NCBI RefSeq assembly: GCF_029962835.1
Contig: NC_080583.1
Location: forward strand, 1,426,001 to 1,490,000
Direction: 5' to 3'
DNA: 64,000 nucleotides
Origin: Magnolia sinica
Lineage: Eukaryota; Streptophyta; Magnoliopsida; Magnoliales; Magnoliaceae
This document shows, in pieces, positions 1 through 11,984 of this stretch. The notes beneath the pieces were generated by a model, which saw only the letters and a list, made by a program, of their open reading frames with translations, was not told where the DNA came from and ran no database searches. Made by a program: the position numbers and the translations under genes. The first letter of the stretch is position 1. Every line of letters begins with the position of its first letter.

Positions 1-249
1 TTGGATCTCAACCTATTACAACATGCTGATACTTGCTTAGCATGTGTGTGAGCTGTATTGCACACATGTATGAGCTCAGGAAAGCTCTGTCACGAGAAGC
101 TTACTACACAATGACCCAACATGGAATTTAATTGGGGCATATGTAATTACGGAAAAAAAGCCACACAAAACATGTTTGAAAGGGAAGTACATTGTCTGAT
201 GTGCCACACACCACCATCGATCTAGTAGTTTGTTGACGTCACCAAGTTT
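1..249. other. Intergenic, nothing recognised
   Basis: No ORF of note, no repeat boundary seen. Confidence 0.5.
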
Positions 250-650
250 TATGGTCCCACCATGTCACATATAAACCCTTCATCCATTAAGCTAGATCAT
301 TTTAGCGCATGAATAAAAAATAAGGCAGATCTAAAGCTCAATTGAACCACAACGGACAAAGCAATGGGAATAATGATGTCCAATGTTGAAAACTTGACGG
401 GGGCCACAAAAGTTTGATTAAACCGATTTTTCATCCTTGTGACCTTATGAACAAGTTGCATGGCAAGTAAACATCAGGGTGGGACACAGGAAGGTTTCAA
501 TTGTGGGAATCATTGTCCCACTACTTTATATGGTGTGGTCCATTTGAGGCTTGGATCTTCCTTAGTTTTGGGTTCATGCCCTAAAATGATATGGCCAAAT
601 GGATGGTTGGTTTAAATATAACAGGTACATTATGGTGGGCCTCATAACAT
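250..650. mobile_element. GTGGGCC-type MITE
   Basis: Left end ATGGTCCCACCATGTCACAT with CCTTCATCCATTAAGC; right end inverted (AAATGGATGGTTGG, ACATTATGGTGGGCCTCAT). The middle has the family block AAGGCAGATCTAAAGCTCAA and the mirrored TATGGTGTGGTCCATTTGAG. Diverged but near full length. Confidence 0.65.
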
Positions 651-2569
651 CAACACACTACCAGGTGGCACACCACTCAATCCACTTCGGCTGGAAAGGC
701 TATGTATACTCGACCAAGTTCTATCTTTGACATCAGCTGGCGGTACCATCAAATCCTACCACGTTAGGTGATGTGCCTGGTGATTTTGGTGATGGGTTGA
801 GGCACCCAGCATACAAGGGGAATGGAAGATGGATGATGGCACAAATGTCATGGACCTGAATTGTTAGCACCACTTAAGTTTTCAATCAAAGGTAAGTGGC
901 CCTAGATGGATGTTTTAAATTGATATTTAGACCCAATTTTCTTTGTTGGATCTTGACCGCCATTGTTTCTTACTACTAGACAAATGGTTGCATCCTCTAA
1001 GGTGTGATTTGTTAGAATAAAATAAATTATTTGAAAAAATTAAGAAATTTTGTTTTTGTCTTTGTTAATCTATTTATATTAATTGTGTTTAATTTTATTT
1101 CATATTGAAATTTTGTTAAAAAATTAAGCATTATATTAAAATCCCTTACTAATTCATTGTATTGAAAAACAAGAATATACGATAGGAGCAACCTTGCATG
1201 CACGCACATACGAGCCACAGTGCATCTTAGATTAGACACTTTTGTTTTCTCTGTATATGTTTTGTCTTATTCATGCACATAAAGATAAATAGTCGTCATA
1301 CACTTAATAATTAATGAATTGGCATGCACCGACATGTTTTTATTATGCAGCTTGCATGCACCTCGAGCCCCAATGGCTACCTACTTTTCTTTATAAAGAC
1401 TTCTGTTCTTATTGTAAAATCATTCGAAAATTCTCTCCTATCAAGTTTTCCTATGAACTCTTTCTACAACTTCTATTTTGGACAAATTAGTTCGAGCATT
1501 CTTGGATTTGTGTGCCTAAGATCATGAGTGCGTGCACCTTATTTACGCCGTTCGTCTTAGAGGAGAGTTATTGTATCGTGGAGGCAAACTTGTTGGAACC
1601 CAATTTATCTCAAATCATCCCATGGGAGGCAAATATGTCTTTAAGATATCAATTGTGATACGTCTCAATTCTCCAATTTTTTTTTTAAATATCTGATTTT
1701 GATATTTCAAAATTTCTGCTATATCTCTAAAAATTAAATCGAACACGATTCAAGCATCCTCAAAATCTGACAGTTAGTTTGGGCAAGTGAATAGTCCTAC
1801 GTGTCATATTTGGCCAATTTTGTCAGCTCTGATAGTTGTTTATTGGGTGTGGCTGACCCTTTGAGGGAGGGCCTTTTTTTATTTGACTTAAACAGTTTGA
1901 GTAGCCCGCTCCAACCTCTCTCTTTACATGTAAACCTTAAGATATCATTATAATGATTGTGGCATCTGCACGACGACTTCAGCTAGAAAATGAATAAGAT
2001 ATAAAGCTGAAGTGGGCCATAGTAAGGAAAAATGTGAAGTTGGGTCATTTACTTCTAGAGGACTTCTCTTGACCCCCCTCTCTCTCTACATGTAGTGTAG
2101 TATGCACACAGCTCATGTAACTGCACCCTCTTCCTCCGTTTCTGTCCTCTCTCGATATTCTTTATACCTATGTTGTAGATCCCATTTGCTCAGGACCATT
2201 TCAATCTGTTTCTTTTTTCAGACTTATTACAGACAGCAGGAAGTATTTACTAGACATCCAGTCACATCTTTCTCACCTACATGCTACTTCTTTTGGTATC
2301 CCCACCATGAAATTGGCAGGCCCCACAATGAAGATCACATAAATAAAGATTTGGAAGGTTCACTCATCCTGTGGACCACGCCTATATGTTGAGCCAGACC
2401 AACGGTTGTCAATTGATTCCAATGTTGTGGCCCATCTAATGAATGACCTTTTTGTTGAAAGTTACTGACAGGATTTGTGCAGACGTCTAACACAAGTGGC
2501 ATGTCACATAAGGATGTGGCTGCACCACAAGCTACTGTACTTCAGCTGTATGCAATTGATTTGGTGAGA
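651..2569. other. Intergenic, AT-rich
   Basis: No gene seen. GCATGCACGCACATACG (1196) and an inverted partner GAGTGCGTGCACC (1526) bracket about 330 bases and could be element ends, but support is thin. (CT)n-like leaders near 1915 and 2080 have no ORF behind them. Confidence 0.4.
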
Positions 2570-3049
2570 GAAGTTTGCTAGAAAACATCCCAACGTATAG
2601 CAATAGCATATAATGGGACTTTAACCTTTTAAAATAGTCTCCTCTTTCAATGATTCAAACTGTTCATAGGGTGGGCCTCACATTGGATGGAGGATCTATA
2701 AAACATAAAATATCACAATTTGAAATATTTCTAACTTTTTAATCATTCGTCTCTTTTGATTTAGAAATTGATGGTCTTTTTTACCATTGAATAATCAAAG
2801 GGTGTTTAAAGATTATTATTATTTGGGTATATCCCATTCGCGGTAATTTTGGATCACCAATCCAATGGCTAGAGTTCCAATGTATTGGTGGATATTGCTG
2901 CTGATTGAAGGAAACTTGATCGAAAACCGTGTATCCCATTGATCCAATGCCTCATAATAATCAAGCCTCATTCGACCGTTGATCTTCAATCAAGCTTCCT
3001 TTGATCAGCATTAATCTTCAAGTACATCCGGATGTATTATAGAACTATT

Positions 3050-3108
<59 letters not shown>

Positions 3109-3240
3109 TGGTGGATGAAAGTTGCCTAAAAAGCCATTATGAATAGAAGATTTGAACTTTTAGATTAGTGTTTCATAAATGATGGTTACATTCCAAATCA
3201 AAGGAAAGCACTGCAATGATAACAAGATCAAATCATTAGG
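2570..3240. repeat. MITE-like fragment plus (GA)n
   Basis: AAACTGTTCATAGGGTGGGC, CACATTGGATGGAGGATC and the later CCAATGTATTGGTGG belong to a family also seen at 6720-6960, 10395-10620 and 15510-15830 (shared 'titled' by TTCATAAGATGAGTCTCACT-like blocks). Boundaries not defined. Confidence 0.4.
3051..3106. repeat. (GA)n microsatellite
   Basis: About 28 GA units. Confidence 0.97.
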
Positions 3241-3334
3241 TGTGTCCCACCATAGGAAATAAATGGACAACCACCCAAAACACTTCAAATTCAAGTGGTG
3301 GCCAACGGCCTATTTATTTGGCATCGATCCCACT

Positions 3335-3870
3335 TTTATGTTTGGAAGATCCTTAATTTCTAACGGTTGGATTACATACACACATCAAGGTGGACCCCAC
3401 ACTATGTTTGCATGATAAGCTTATTTTATTGTTGTAGTGTTTGAACATTTCGATGGAGTGGATGCTCATGTAAAATCTACTCTGTTCATCAATGTTGCAG
3501 CTCATGCTACAGTGAGAGTGTGAAATGAACTACATCCAATATTCAAGTGGCCCATATTACAAGAAATAGTGGAGATTGAACGTCCACCGTTAAAATTTTA
3601 TTGGGGTTTGCAGAAGTAAGGCTGATATTTATGTTTTATTTTCTTCATTGAATGGCATATAAGTATCACAGTAGGCCCCGGAAAGGTTTCATTAGTGGGC
3701 GTTTCCATTCCAACTGTTTCCGTGGTGTGGCCCACTTTCTTTCCTTACCGTTGAAGCTATTTCACACAGAGGTCCCAGTGGGTCCCACAGGGCTTTGTGT
3801 TGCAAAAACTCATGTCCCATCCACATTGGGATCTTACCTTCGCCACCTAAAGTTTCACTCCTAACTCTAT
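3335..3870. mobile_element. GTGGGCC-type MITE
   Basis: Family blocks in order: GTGGACCCCACACTATG (3392), AAGTGGCCCATATTACAAG (3545), GATTGAACGTCCACCGTT (3574), AGGCTGATATTTATGTTTT (3620), GTGGTGTGGCCCACTTTC (3723). Ends are eroded. Confidence 0.55.
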
Positions 3871-3891
3871 CCTACTGGTAGAGGCCCCTCT

Positions 3892-4408
3892 AATACCTCT
3901 GTGGCCCCTAGCATGATACATGTGTTTTATCCTCACCATCCATTTATTTTTTAAGTTCATTTTAGGGCATGAGACCAAAAATGAGATAGATCTAAATCTC
4001 AAGTGGGCCACACCACATGCAACAATGGTGATTGGATGCCCACCATTAAAAACCTCTCGAGGGCTATGAAAGTTCTGTATTTTTGTTTTCACTTCATCTA
4101 AGTCCATGTGACCTAATGGTGATTGGATGCCCACCATTAAAAACCTCTCGAGGGCCATGAAAGTTTTGAATCAAGCTGTATTTTTGTTTTCACTTCATCT
4201 AAGTCCATGTGAGCTAATCAACTAGTTGGATGTCAAATAAACATTATAATATGCTTTACAAAGTTTTTTAATGGTGGGTGTTCAATCATTAATATTTCCT
4301 ATATATGGTGGTCCACCTGCGATTTAGATCTGCTTCATTTCATGCTCTAAAATGAGCTGGAAAAATGGATGGATGGCGTAAATAAAACATAAATCATGAC
4401 GGCCCACT
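3892..4408. mobile_element. GTGGGCC-type MITE with internal tandem duplication
   Basis: Left end CTGTGGCCCCTAGCATGATA; right end inverted ATAAATCATGACGGCCCAC. An internal unit of about 92 bases is present twice (from AATGGTGATTGGATGCCCAC at 4023 and 4115), so the element is longer than its relatives. Confidence 0.7.
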
Positions 4409-4689
4409 AAATCCAAGTACAACTATATGCGCTATCTTGCTAGCCCAATTTAGTAATACAGGAAGCCAAATAATCTTGCCATACCTGTTGGTAAGGTTAC
4501 AGATACTTGAATGAAGATAAAACACAAATATAAGCTTTGTTTACTTAGATTTGGATTTGCCTCAATTTTTTAAATCATGCCTTGAAATGAGCATGCAAAA
4601 TAGATGAACAAGGTCAGTAAAACACACACGTTACCACACCACAATCCCAGTTGAATAGAGAGGGTCGTGTCAAGTTGGTACGAGAACTT

Positions 4690-4871
4690 CTTCTTTTTTT
4701 TCTTTTTATTTTTTATTTATTTTTATTTTTTTATTTTTTATTTTTTATTACACACACAACCCCACACACTCACGCTGCAGTAAGATTTCACCCCCTATGG
4801 ATACTCGAGCCCTTGAGCGGGTGTTGAAACGCCTGATGGTCTACCACCCGAGCAAGAGTAAGGATCCAAGT
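4690..4871 (-). mobile_element. tRNA-derived SINE with target-site duplications
   Basis: Read on the minus strand: the tRNA-like head GCTCGGGTGGTAGACC (A box) and AAGGGCTCGAGTATCC (B box), then GTGTGTGGGGTTGTGTGTG and an A-rich tail, which appears as the T-rich run 4690-4748. The flanks AGTTGGTACGAGAACTT (4673-4689) and AGTTGGTAGGAGAACTT (4872-4888) differ at one base of 17, a clear target-site duplication. Related copies are at 58.1 and 59.2 kb. Confidence 0.85.
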
Positions 4872-5839
4872 AGTTGGTAGGAGAACTTTGTTGGGAGGGG
4901 ATTAGGTGTGCCCTGGCCTCACCCAAGACAGTGCAGCCCTTACTCCGAGGTTTACCTTGATGTATGTATTTTATATTCACACCATTCATCAATTTTTTTC
5001 ACATGAGATTTGGATTTGTTTCATTTTTTAGCTCATGGCTTGAAATGATATGTAAAACTACATAGACGGCATAGATGTAGAATAAATACATCTAGGTGGG
5101 CCCCATGACAACCATCTTGAGTGAGTCAAGGGTCATGACATCTTTTCATGAATAAAATTACTAGGCCTTGAAACAGGGAAGGTGGGTCCAAAACAAGTAC
5201 TTGTTGCATACACACGTGTGTTACCAAAGACAATACAAATGTATTACCCGCACAAACTGATATAGGTCAACAGCTATGGTACACCAAAATATTGCAAACA
5301 ACGATTGGAACTGGATTGTGTAATAGGCCCCAATTACTCATAACAAGATTTATATTCTGTACGATTAAAAATAATCTTATCATCAAACAATCGTAATCTC
5401 TAATAATTATAATAAAATTAATTAATAAAATGAGATGAACTCATTTCTAGACATCAAACATGCCTTTGGATGATGATGATGATGATTAAAGCCGTGTGCA
5501 TGCTGGTATGTGATACTTTCTATTTGAATTTTACACAAGCCCAGCTTCAAGCCTATTTTTATTGTTTGAGCTTGATTTAGTTTAGATGACAAAAGCTCAA
5601 GTTTGATTTAATTTAGTTTAGTCCAAATATTCAAGTTCAGTTGAACCGAACCGGGCCAAGTTTAAATAAACCATACGAAACGATGTGCATTCACATACAT
5701 GCATTATGTAATTATCCATATCCTCATGTACATGTATAATCCATGTCACCCATTTGTTTTTATGTATCATTTTAGAACATGATCCCAAAATTGAATTATA
5801 TCCAAAGTTCAAGCAGATTACACCAGAGAAAACAATGTA
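4872..5839. other. Intergenic with partial MITE
   Basis: 4936-5110 is a half MITE (TTGATGTATGTATTTTATAT ... ATCTAGGTGGGCCCCATG). 5520-5660 has GCCCAGCTTCAAGCC and AGCTCAAGTTTGATTT repeats that resemble one side of an outer hAT-like element whose other side may be 11590-11755. No gene. Confidence 0.4.
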
Positions 5840-5940
5840 CATATAATTAGAGTTGGGCATCGGACCGAGTTGGATCGGATTGGGTCCAACTCAGTTTCAG
5901 TCCGAAATCTGTATAGGCTGACCCGAACTCGGTCCAATCC

Positions 5941-6991
5941 AGGACCGAGTCCGGGACATTTGACTCGAACTGATCCGATGTACGGTTAGCCTGACCTGAG
6001 CCGAGTTCGACTCGGTCAGGGAAACCGAGTCGGATTTGGTTGGGTGCAATTCGGATCGAATGTTTTTAATGGTGAAAATCATTTTCATCGCTGCTATTTT
6101 CGGTGTGGTCCATTTGAACTTTAGATATGATTCAATTTTTTTTTTTCATATGCTCTAAAATGATCACGAAAAATAGATAAACAGTATAGATATAATAAAT
6201 ACATCATTGTGGGCCCATGTAATTTTGATTTCATTTGAGTCATTCATACAACTCGGAGCTTGAGGCACAGGTGTTAACGTGCATGGCACGAAAGTGCAGC
6301 TGTGTAACGTTTACGTGTACTTTGGCTTTGCATTGCTGTATTGATGTTAGCAAGTTTTGTGGGTCTGATCATGGGGTATGTGCTATATCCAAACCGTCCA
6401 TCCATTTGACGAGCTCGTCTTAGGGCTTGAGACGAAAAATAAGACTGATCTAACTGTCAAGTAGACCACACGAATTATTTAATGGTGAAAATCATTATCT
6501 CTGCTGCTATTTGTGGTGTGGTCCAAATGATCTTTGGATATTATTCATTTTTTTGGATAATGCTCTATAATGATCTTCAAAAATATATAAACGATGTAGA
6601 TATAATAAATACATCACTATAGGGCCTGGTTTGTATAACTCGGAGCTCGAGGAGCATCACTACTCATCTTCGCACGACATGTATCGCAGCCATAATTATT
6701 CCTAACCCTAGCCGTAGAAGTATTCTTCAAAGGGGTTTACTCAAATACATCTGATGTATTAAAACACGACACATCGAAATTTTAGCCTTTGAATCTGGGA
6801 TAGCTTCCATTGATCCAAACTGTTTATAAGATGAGTCTCACTTTATATGGTGGAAAGTAAAAAATTAAAGGTTGCTATTAGATTATTTCAAGCCCTTGAT
6901 AACAAGAACAATCACCTTAACCTTTTCAAAGATGGAATAACCTATCCCTAGATATCTTTTGATAATGGCCCATCCATGCGGATCCCTGTCA
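5941..6991 (+). repeat. 1.05-kb direct repeat, copy 1 (hAT interior)
   Basis: This aligns with 9591-10670 from GGACCGAGTC to GCGGATCCCT with scattered substitutions. Shared landmarks include TACAACTCGGAGCTNGAGG at about 6246 (and 9899) and TCCAAACCGTCCATCCATTT at about 6389 (and 10041). Homology stops sharply at 6991, where copia gag sequence begins. Confidence 0.85.
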
Positions 6992-9017
6992 AGGAAGGCT
7001 ATGAGAAAGCTAAACGGTGACATGGGGACATCTTCTGATGCATTATTTACAATGGGTAGGAATTCTGAACAACGTACAGGTTCTTCAGGTTATAGATCCA
7101 AATCCAAGGGCAAGGGCAAATGAAAGGTAAAGTGCTGAAATTGTGGGAAGGAAGGACATGTGAAGAAGGATTGTGGAAATCCTAAATCGAAGAGAGAAGA
7201 TTCTGAGGCTTCGTATAAGGAAGCCAATGTTGCTACGTCAGATGGATCGAGTGGATGTGATGGTGATGTTTTGTCTGTGTCTACTATCAGGCGGCCATAC
7301 GGTGATCGTAAGGACGAGTGGATGCTAGACACATGGGCGTCTTTTCACATGACTCCTCATCAGAGTTGTTTCGCCAGCTACAAGGAGTGCGATGGTGGAC
7401 AGGTGTTTATGGGCAATGGTTTTGCCTGTAATGTTGTGGTTGCTGGTACGGTACGCATTAGTATGTTTGATGGGGTGGAGCGCACCCTGACTGATGTCAG
7501 GCACGTTCCTGATTTGAAGCAGAATCTGATTTCTCTTGGTATACTTGAGGCAAAAGGATGCAAGTACACATGAATTGATAGTGCTCTTAAGGTATCTAAG
7601 GGGGCACGAGTAATCATGAAAGCGCAACGACTCGGTAACTTATACAGGTCGATCGGGAGCACTTTAAAAGGTGGAGCTGCAGTGGATGTAGTGGATTCCA
7701 CCTCTGAATGTGTGTGGCATGTTGGGCATGGCCACATGAGCGGGCAGGGTAGGAAGGCTAAGATGTGCGAACAGGGATACAAAGCAAGTGGAGCAGCCAC
7801 CTGTGAGAATAATCACACGGCATGATCGTAGGATATTGGTGTGGTACATGGACGACTCCAATATCGCAGGGGATTCATCCTCTATTCTGATGGTTCTAGG
7901 TGAGCCTGGTGCTGAGAAGTAGAAGGTGATTATGGGCGATGTGATGAATTCGTTGTACCAGACCGACATATGGGAGCTAGTGGAGCTTCCAATGGGCCAG
8001 AGAGTGGTTGGATGCAGGTGGATCTTCAGGAGGATACAACATAGATACAGGGCGAGGTTGGTAGCGAAGAGTTATGCTTAAAGAGATGGGATAGGCTTCT
8101 CAGAGATATTCGCGCCGACGGTATAGCAGGTGTCTATTAGATCCGTGATTGGCACTAGTTGGCCAATGTGATCTTGAGCTGGAAAGATGGATGTAGAGTC
8201 TGCACTTCTGCAAGAAAAAGTGATTAGTAGATCTGCATGAAGCAATCAGAGCAGTTCGAAGTTAAAGGGGCTGAGAAAAGACTTTGCAGGAGGTCGTGGT
8301 TCGACCTGTCGCCTAGGCAGTGGTTTGATTCCTTCATGGTGAGTCATGAATTGATGACATATAGATCGCCAATTATGACATGTCTGAAATCAATGTACTG
8401 AAGACTCGGTTAAGTGGGACATTCAGGATGAATGATCGGCGGGCTGCAAAGATAGTTCTCGGCATTAAGACTGAAGGAGGAGTAGGCTTTGGTAATCACA
8501 GGAGGAATACCTTGTGTGTAATTATTGATTAAGGATGTGATGGGCTAGGTAAAGGCGGAGAGCGTTCCCTACGCGTCTCTCCTCAAGTTTTCCTCAGGAC
8601 ATGTCCTAAAACAGATGAGAAAAAACAGGATATCTCATGAGCCTTATTCGAATGTGGTTGGCAGTGTATGTCATGGTCTGGATTAGACCGGTTATTTCAC
8701 AAGCTATCAATGTTATGAGCAAGTACCTCGGCAAGCAATGTTGGGTAGCGGTGAGATGGTAAGAAGACTACGTCTTTTCTTTTGGGAAGACAGGAGCAAA
8801 GGTGGTTGGGCATGTGGATTTAGATTCGGCAGACATGATCAACGAAAATGTTCCTGCAAAGAAGTTCAAGTTCTGTACAACTTCTTTGGGCTTGGCGATG
8901 ACGTAAAAGAAGGACGAAGTGTGCACGAGAAGCGTTGATTGAAACTATGATACAATAAAGAGATAAGAGAAGAGGTCAAGAAGCTACACGGTTGAAGATT
9001 GAAGACTTGGTGAAAAT
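6992..9017 (+). pseudogene. Truncated, internally deleted copia gag-pol
   Basis: It starts inside gag (MRKLNGDMGTSSDALF) and reaches a zinc knuckle (NCGKEGHVKKDC, preceded by TGA where TGG is expected). Protease follows in an open frame 7160-7573: DEWMLDTWASFHMTPH has DTW where DTG/DSG is normal, so the catalytic loop is damaged. Then come GAG-pre-integrase traces to about 7745. Integrase is missing. A short RT stretch (WELVELPMGQRVVGCRWIF..ARLVAKSYA) is seen at 7970-8080, and late RT/RNase H traces (ISQAINVMSKYLGKQ) near 8690-8750. The element differs from the one at 25.4 kb. Confidence 0.8.
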
Positions 9018-9586
9018 TGTTGTCAGAAGTCTTTAATCTGAAATTTTCTGGGTTGTTCAACCGGTCATGGGCTAGCCATGACTGGTCGTGGGAGCGGCTC
9101 GACTAGTCGCAACCCGCTCGACTCAAAGTCTAGCGAGCCCTGTTTTTCATGTCTGGGCCCTTCGACCAGTCGTAGGGATTGTTCGACTAGTCGTAGCTCC
9201 CCTTCGACTAGTCGTAGTTACGCAGATTCGTTCCGCGATTTTGCGGATTGCGGAAATCTAAGTCCTTTCGCAACTTGGATGCGAAAGGGAAGTTGCCTAA
9301 ACTATAAATAGGTGTTCCTATGACTTTTCTAGGGTATAAGAAATAATTCTAAGGCTTTCTAAAGGGGTTCTAGGGAAATCAAAGGGTGTAGCAAGGGTGA
9401 GATTCGAGGTTGTTCGAATCGGGTAAGTCTTTTCTCTTTGTAATTTCTATTTTCATAGTGGAGATCTGTCGCTTGTGCCATGGTTTTTTCCTGTAAGGGT
9501 TTTCCACGTTAAATTTGTGTTCTCTTGTGTGTGGTTGGTGTCATTGTATTGCTATCCTAGATCTAGATCTGTGTGATTCCGCAGCA
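9018..9586 (+). repeat. Probable 3' LTR of the truncated copia element
   Basis: It begins TGTTGTCAGAAG after a weak purine tract and ends near CCGCAGCA. It carries a block of CGACTAGTCG palindromes (9104, 9191, 9207; a variant CGACCAGTCG at 9160), then a TATAAATAG box (9303) and a leader-like stretch with AAGGGTTTTCC, as expected for U3-R-U5. No matching 5' LTR exists in the window, so the boundaries are inferred from TG..CA and from where the hAT repeat resumes. Confidence 0.55.
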
Positions 9587-9590
9587 AAAA

Positions 9591-10670
9591 TTCGGGACTG
9601 AGTCCAGGACATTTTACTCGAACCGATCCGATGTACGGTTGGTCTAACCCGAACCGAGTCCGACTCGGTTAGGGAAACCGAGTTGGATCGGGTTGGGTAC
9701 GATTTGGATCGAATGTTTTTAACGGTAAAAATCATTATCCTCACTACTATTTTCGGTGTGGTCCATTTGAGCTTTAGATATGATTCATTTTTTTTTTCAA
9801 ATGCTCTAAAATGATCACGAAAAATAGATAAACGGTATGGATATAATAAATACATCATTATGGGGCCCATGTAATTTTGATTTCATTTGAGTTGTTCATA
9901 CAACTCGGAGCTCGAGGCACAGGTGTTAACGTGCATGGCACGAAAGTGCAGCCGTGTAACATTTACATGCACTTTGGCTTTGCATTGTTGTATTGATGTT
10001 AGCAAGTTCTATGAGTTTGATCACGGGGTATGTGTTATATCCAAACCGTCCATCCATTTGGCGAGCTCGTCTTAGGGCTTGAGACGAAAAATAAGACTGA
10101 TCTAACTATCAAGTGGACCACACGAATTATTTAATGGTGAAAATCATTATCTCTACTGCTATTTGTGGTGTGGTCCAAATGATCTTTGGATATTATTCAT
10201 TTTTTGGATAATGCTCTATAATGATCTTCAAAAATATATGAACGGTGTAGATATAATAAATACATCACTGTAGGGCCCATATAACTTTGATATCCTTTGA
10301 ACCATTCATACAACTCGGAACTCGAGGAGCGTCACTACTTGTCTTCACACGACACGTACGACAGCTATAGTTATTCCTAACCCCAGCCATAGAAGTATTC
10401 TTCAAAGAGGTTTGCTCAAATACATCCGATGTATTAAAATGTGACACATTGGGATTTTAGCCTTTGCATCTGGGTTAACTTCCATTGATCCGAACTTTTT
10501 ATACGATGAGTCTCACTTTATATGGTGGAAAGTAAAAAATTAAAGGTTGCAATTAGATGATTTCAAGCTCTTGATAACAAGAACAATCGCCATAACCTTT
10601 TTAAAGATGGAATAACCTATCCCTAGATATCTTTTGATAATGGCCCATCCATGCGGATCCCTATCAAATA
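9591..10670 (+). repeat. 1.05-kb direct repeat, copy 2 (hAT interior)
   Basis: Second copy of the 5941-6991 sequence, starting directly after the copia LTR end and running through GCGGATCCCT into the right part of the hAT element. It lacks the first ~93 bp (TIR side) present in copy 1. Confidence 0.85.
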
Positions 10671-10809
10671 AATGGTTTGGGTGATCGAAAAAGGTCCATA
10701 TTCTACGGCTAGATTTGTGACGTATCTTATTGTAATATGTCAGGATGCATTCGATTTCAGATATATGGATTTTCCTTTTAATATATCGGGATGCATTCAA
10801 TCTAGTCAC

Positions 10810-11340
10810 GTACGGTGAAAAATGCTAGGGTTTTTTTTAGGAGATGTTAGATCGGTAGATATAAAGAGATTTAGGGTTTGGAACTCACCTTGAGATCTTA
10901 GCCGTTCAAGAGGTCGGTTTCGCCTTGAATATGGTGTGTGGAGAGTAGAGTCTGATGCAGACAGTGTGTTTTCTGTTTTAACAGGTGAGGACTATTGTGG
11001 GTTGGATCGATGCTATGTTAGTCTTCGGAGCCGATTCAGTGTAGCCTCTGATCCCTTTGACGGGATAATCCCGACCTTTTGATTTGAGGTAAACGTCAAA
11101 CGCGTGGATGGTAAAGGAGTGGAATCAGTCAACTTTGGAGATTTTCGATCCACGGTCCACCAGTGATCGGACCAGTGACAGACGGCCGGACGAGCGGGAT
11201 ACAGGCATTGGGCAGAGGATAGGAAGAAGATTGGGATTTTCGGACGTTGAAAAAGAAGAGGAGAGGAAGAAAATCGGGCAAGTAGCGGCGCAGTGCTCGT
11301 TCGTTCGGTAGGGTAAGAAAAGAGGGGAGGGGTAAATGTT
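10810..11340 (-). other. Possible captured host-gene 5' region inside the hAT element
   Basis: Read on the minus strand, this GC-richer stretch resembles a plant leader: a CT-rich start (TCTTCCTCTCCTCTTC near 11270) and an ATG at about 11209 giving a 27-codon ORF. A strong donor-like CTCAAG|GTGAGTT follows at about 10890, then an intron-like start with AACCCTAAATC. No protein family recognised. Gene-fragment capture by non-autonomous DNA transposons is known, but this case is inference. Confidence 0.3.
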
Positions 11341-11583
11341 TAGAGTATTAAAAAAAATAGTATTTATATTACTCGACTACCTGCTTCGGATCGGTCCGGA
11401 TCTTCTCGGTTTGAGTTTTTGAATTGGATCGGTTCGGATAAACTACTATCTGAACCCAACCCGAAAAACAATCGGATCTGGATGGATGCACTCGATCCGC
11501 ATCGATCCAAACCGTCGGTCCGGTTCGGAACGGGTCAGATCGGGCCTGATCAGGTCCGATCCATGCCCATATCTACATATAAT

Positions 11584-11984
11584 CTATACACCGAATCAAG
11601 CCAAGCTAAGTTGGTACTATCCTAATTTGAACTTGGTTTGTTTTTTAAAATGAGATCGACTCTCAAGTTTGAATTGGTTTGAACTTCTATTCGAATTATT
11701 CAAACCAATCCAAGCTGACCTTTTTCAAAGGCTCGCTTGATTTGTGTCCAGCTCTAAATTGCCGATGATGGCCATCCGCATGGAGCCTATTATCTTGGAT
11801 CAGCTAACCTAGGATCCCTCTCGAAAGATGAACAGTCGAAGGTCAAAAAGAGCCGCGTGCCCTCCAATTTTCATCATGTTTCAGTCATTTATCCGGAAAA
11901 AGGGTCTGTCTCCGTCTTAAAATGTCACGGACATCTCTGTCTTTTCTAAAAACGAAAGACTGAAAAAGAAAAAAGAGGAGTATT
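11584..11984. other. Intergenic, possible outer hAT end
   Basis: It ends the AAGCCAAGCTAAGTTGG stretch. Read in reverse at 11757, TAGAGCTGGACACAAATCAA looks like another hAT terminus. No gene. Confidence 0.35.

Larger units (their letters stand above)
5848..11575. mobile_element. Composite hAT-type transposon, 5.7 kb
   Basis: The left end reads TAGAGTTGGGCATCGGACCG. The right end, inverted, reads TAGATATGGGCATGGATCGG. Both are the hAT-style TAGRGNTGGGCA ends. They are bounded by a perfect 8-bp duplication CATATAAT (5840-5847 and 11576-11583), the size expected for hAT. Both ends carry the usual run of CGGATCGGGT-like subterminal repeats. No transposase was recognised. Inside lie two direct 1.05-kb copies of hAT interior sequence flanking a truncated copia element, and a possible captured leader. 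Confidence 0.8.

Noticed and set aside
7325-7969. Three overlapping minus-strand ORFs of 100-140 aa
   Set aside because: Antisense shadows of the copia protease region, which has clear family motifs on the plus strand.
5941-10670. Reading the two 1.05-kb direct repeats as LTRs of one retrotransposon
   Set aside because: They lack TG..CA ends, carry hAT subterminal repeats, a separate copia LTR lies just inside the right copy, and the outer hAT ends have a perfect 8-bp duplication.
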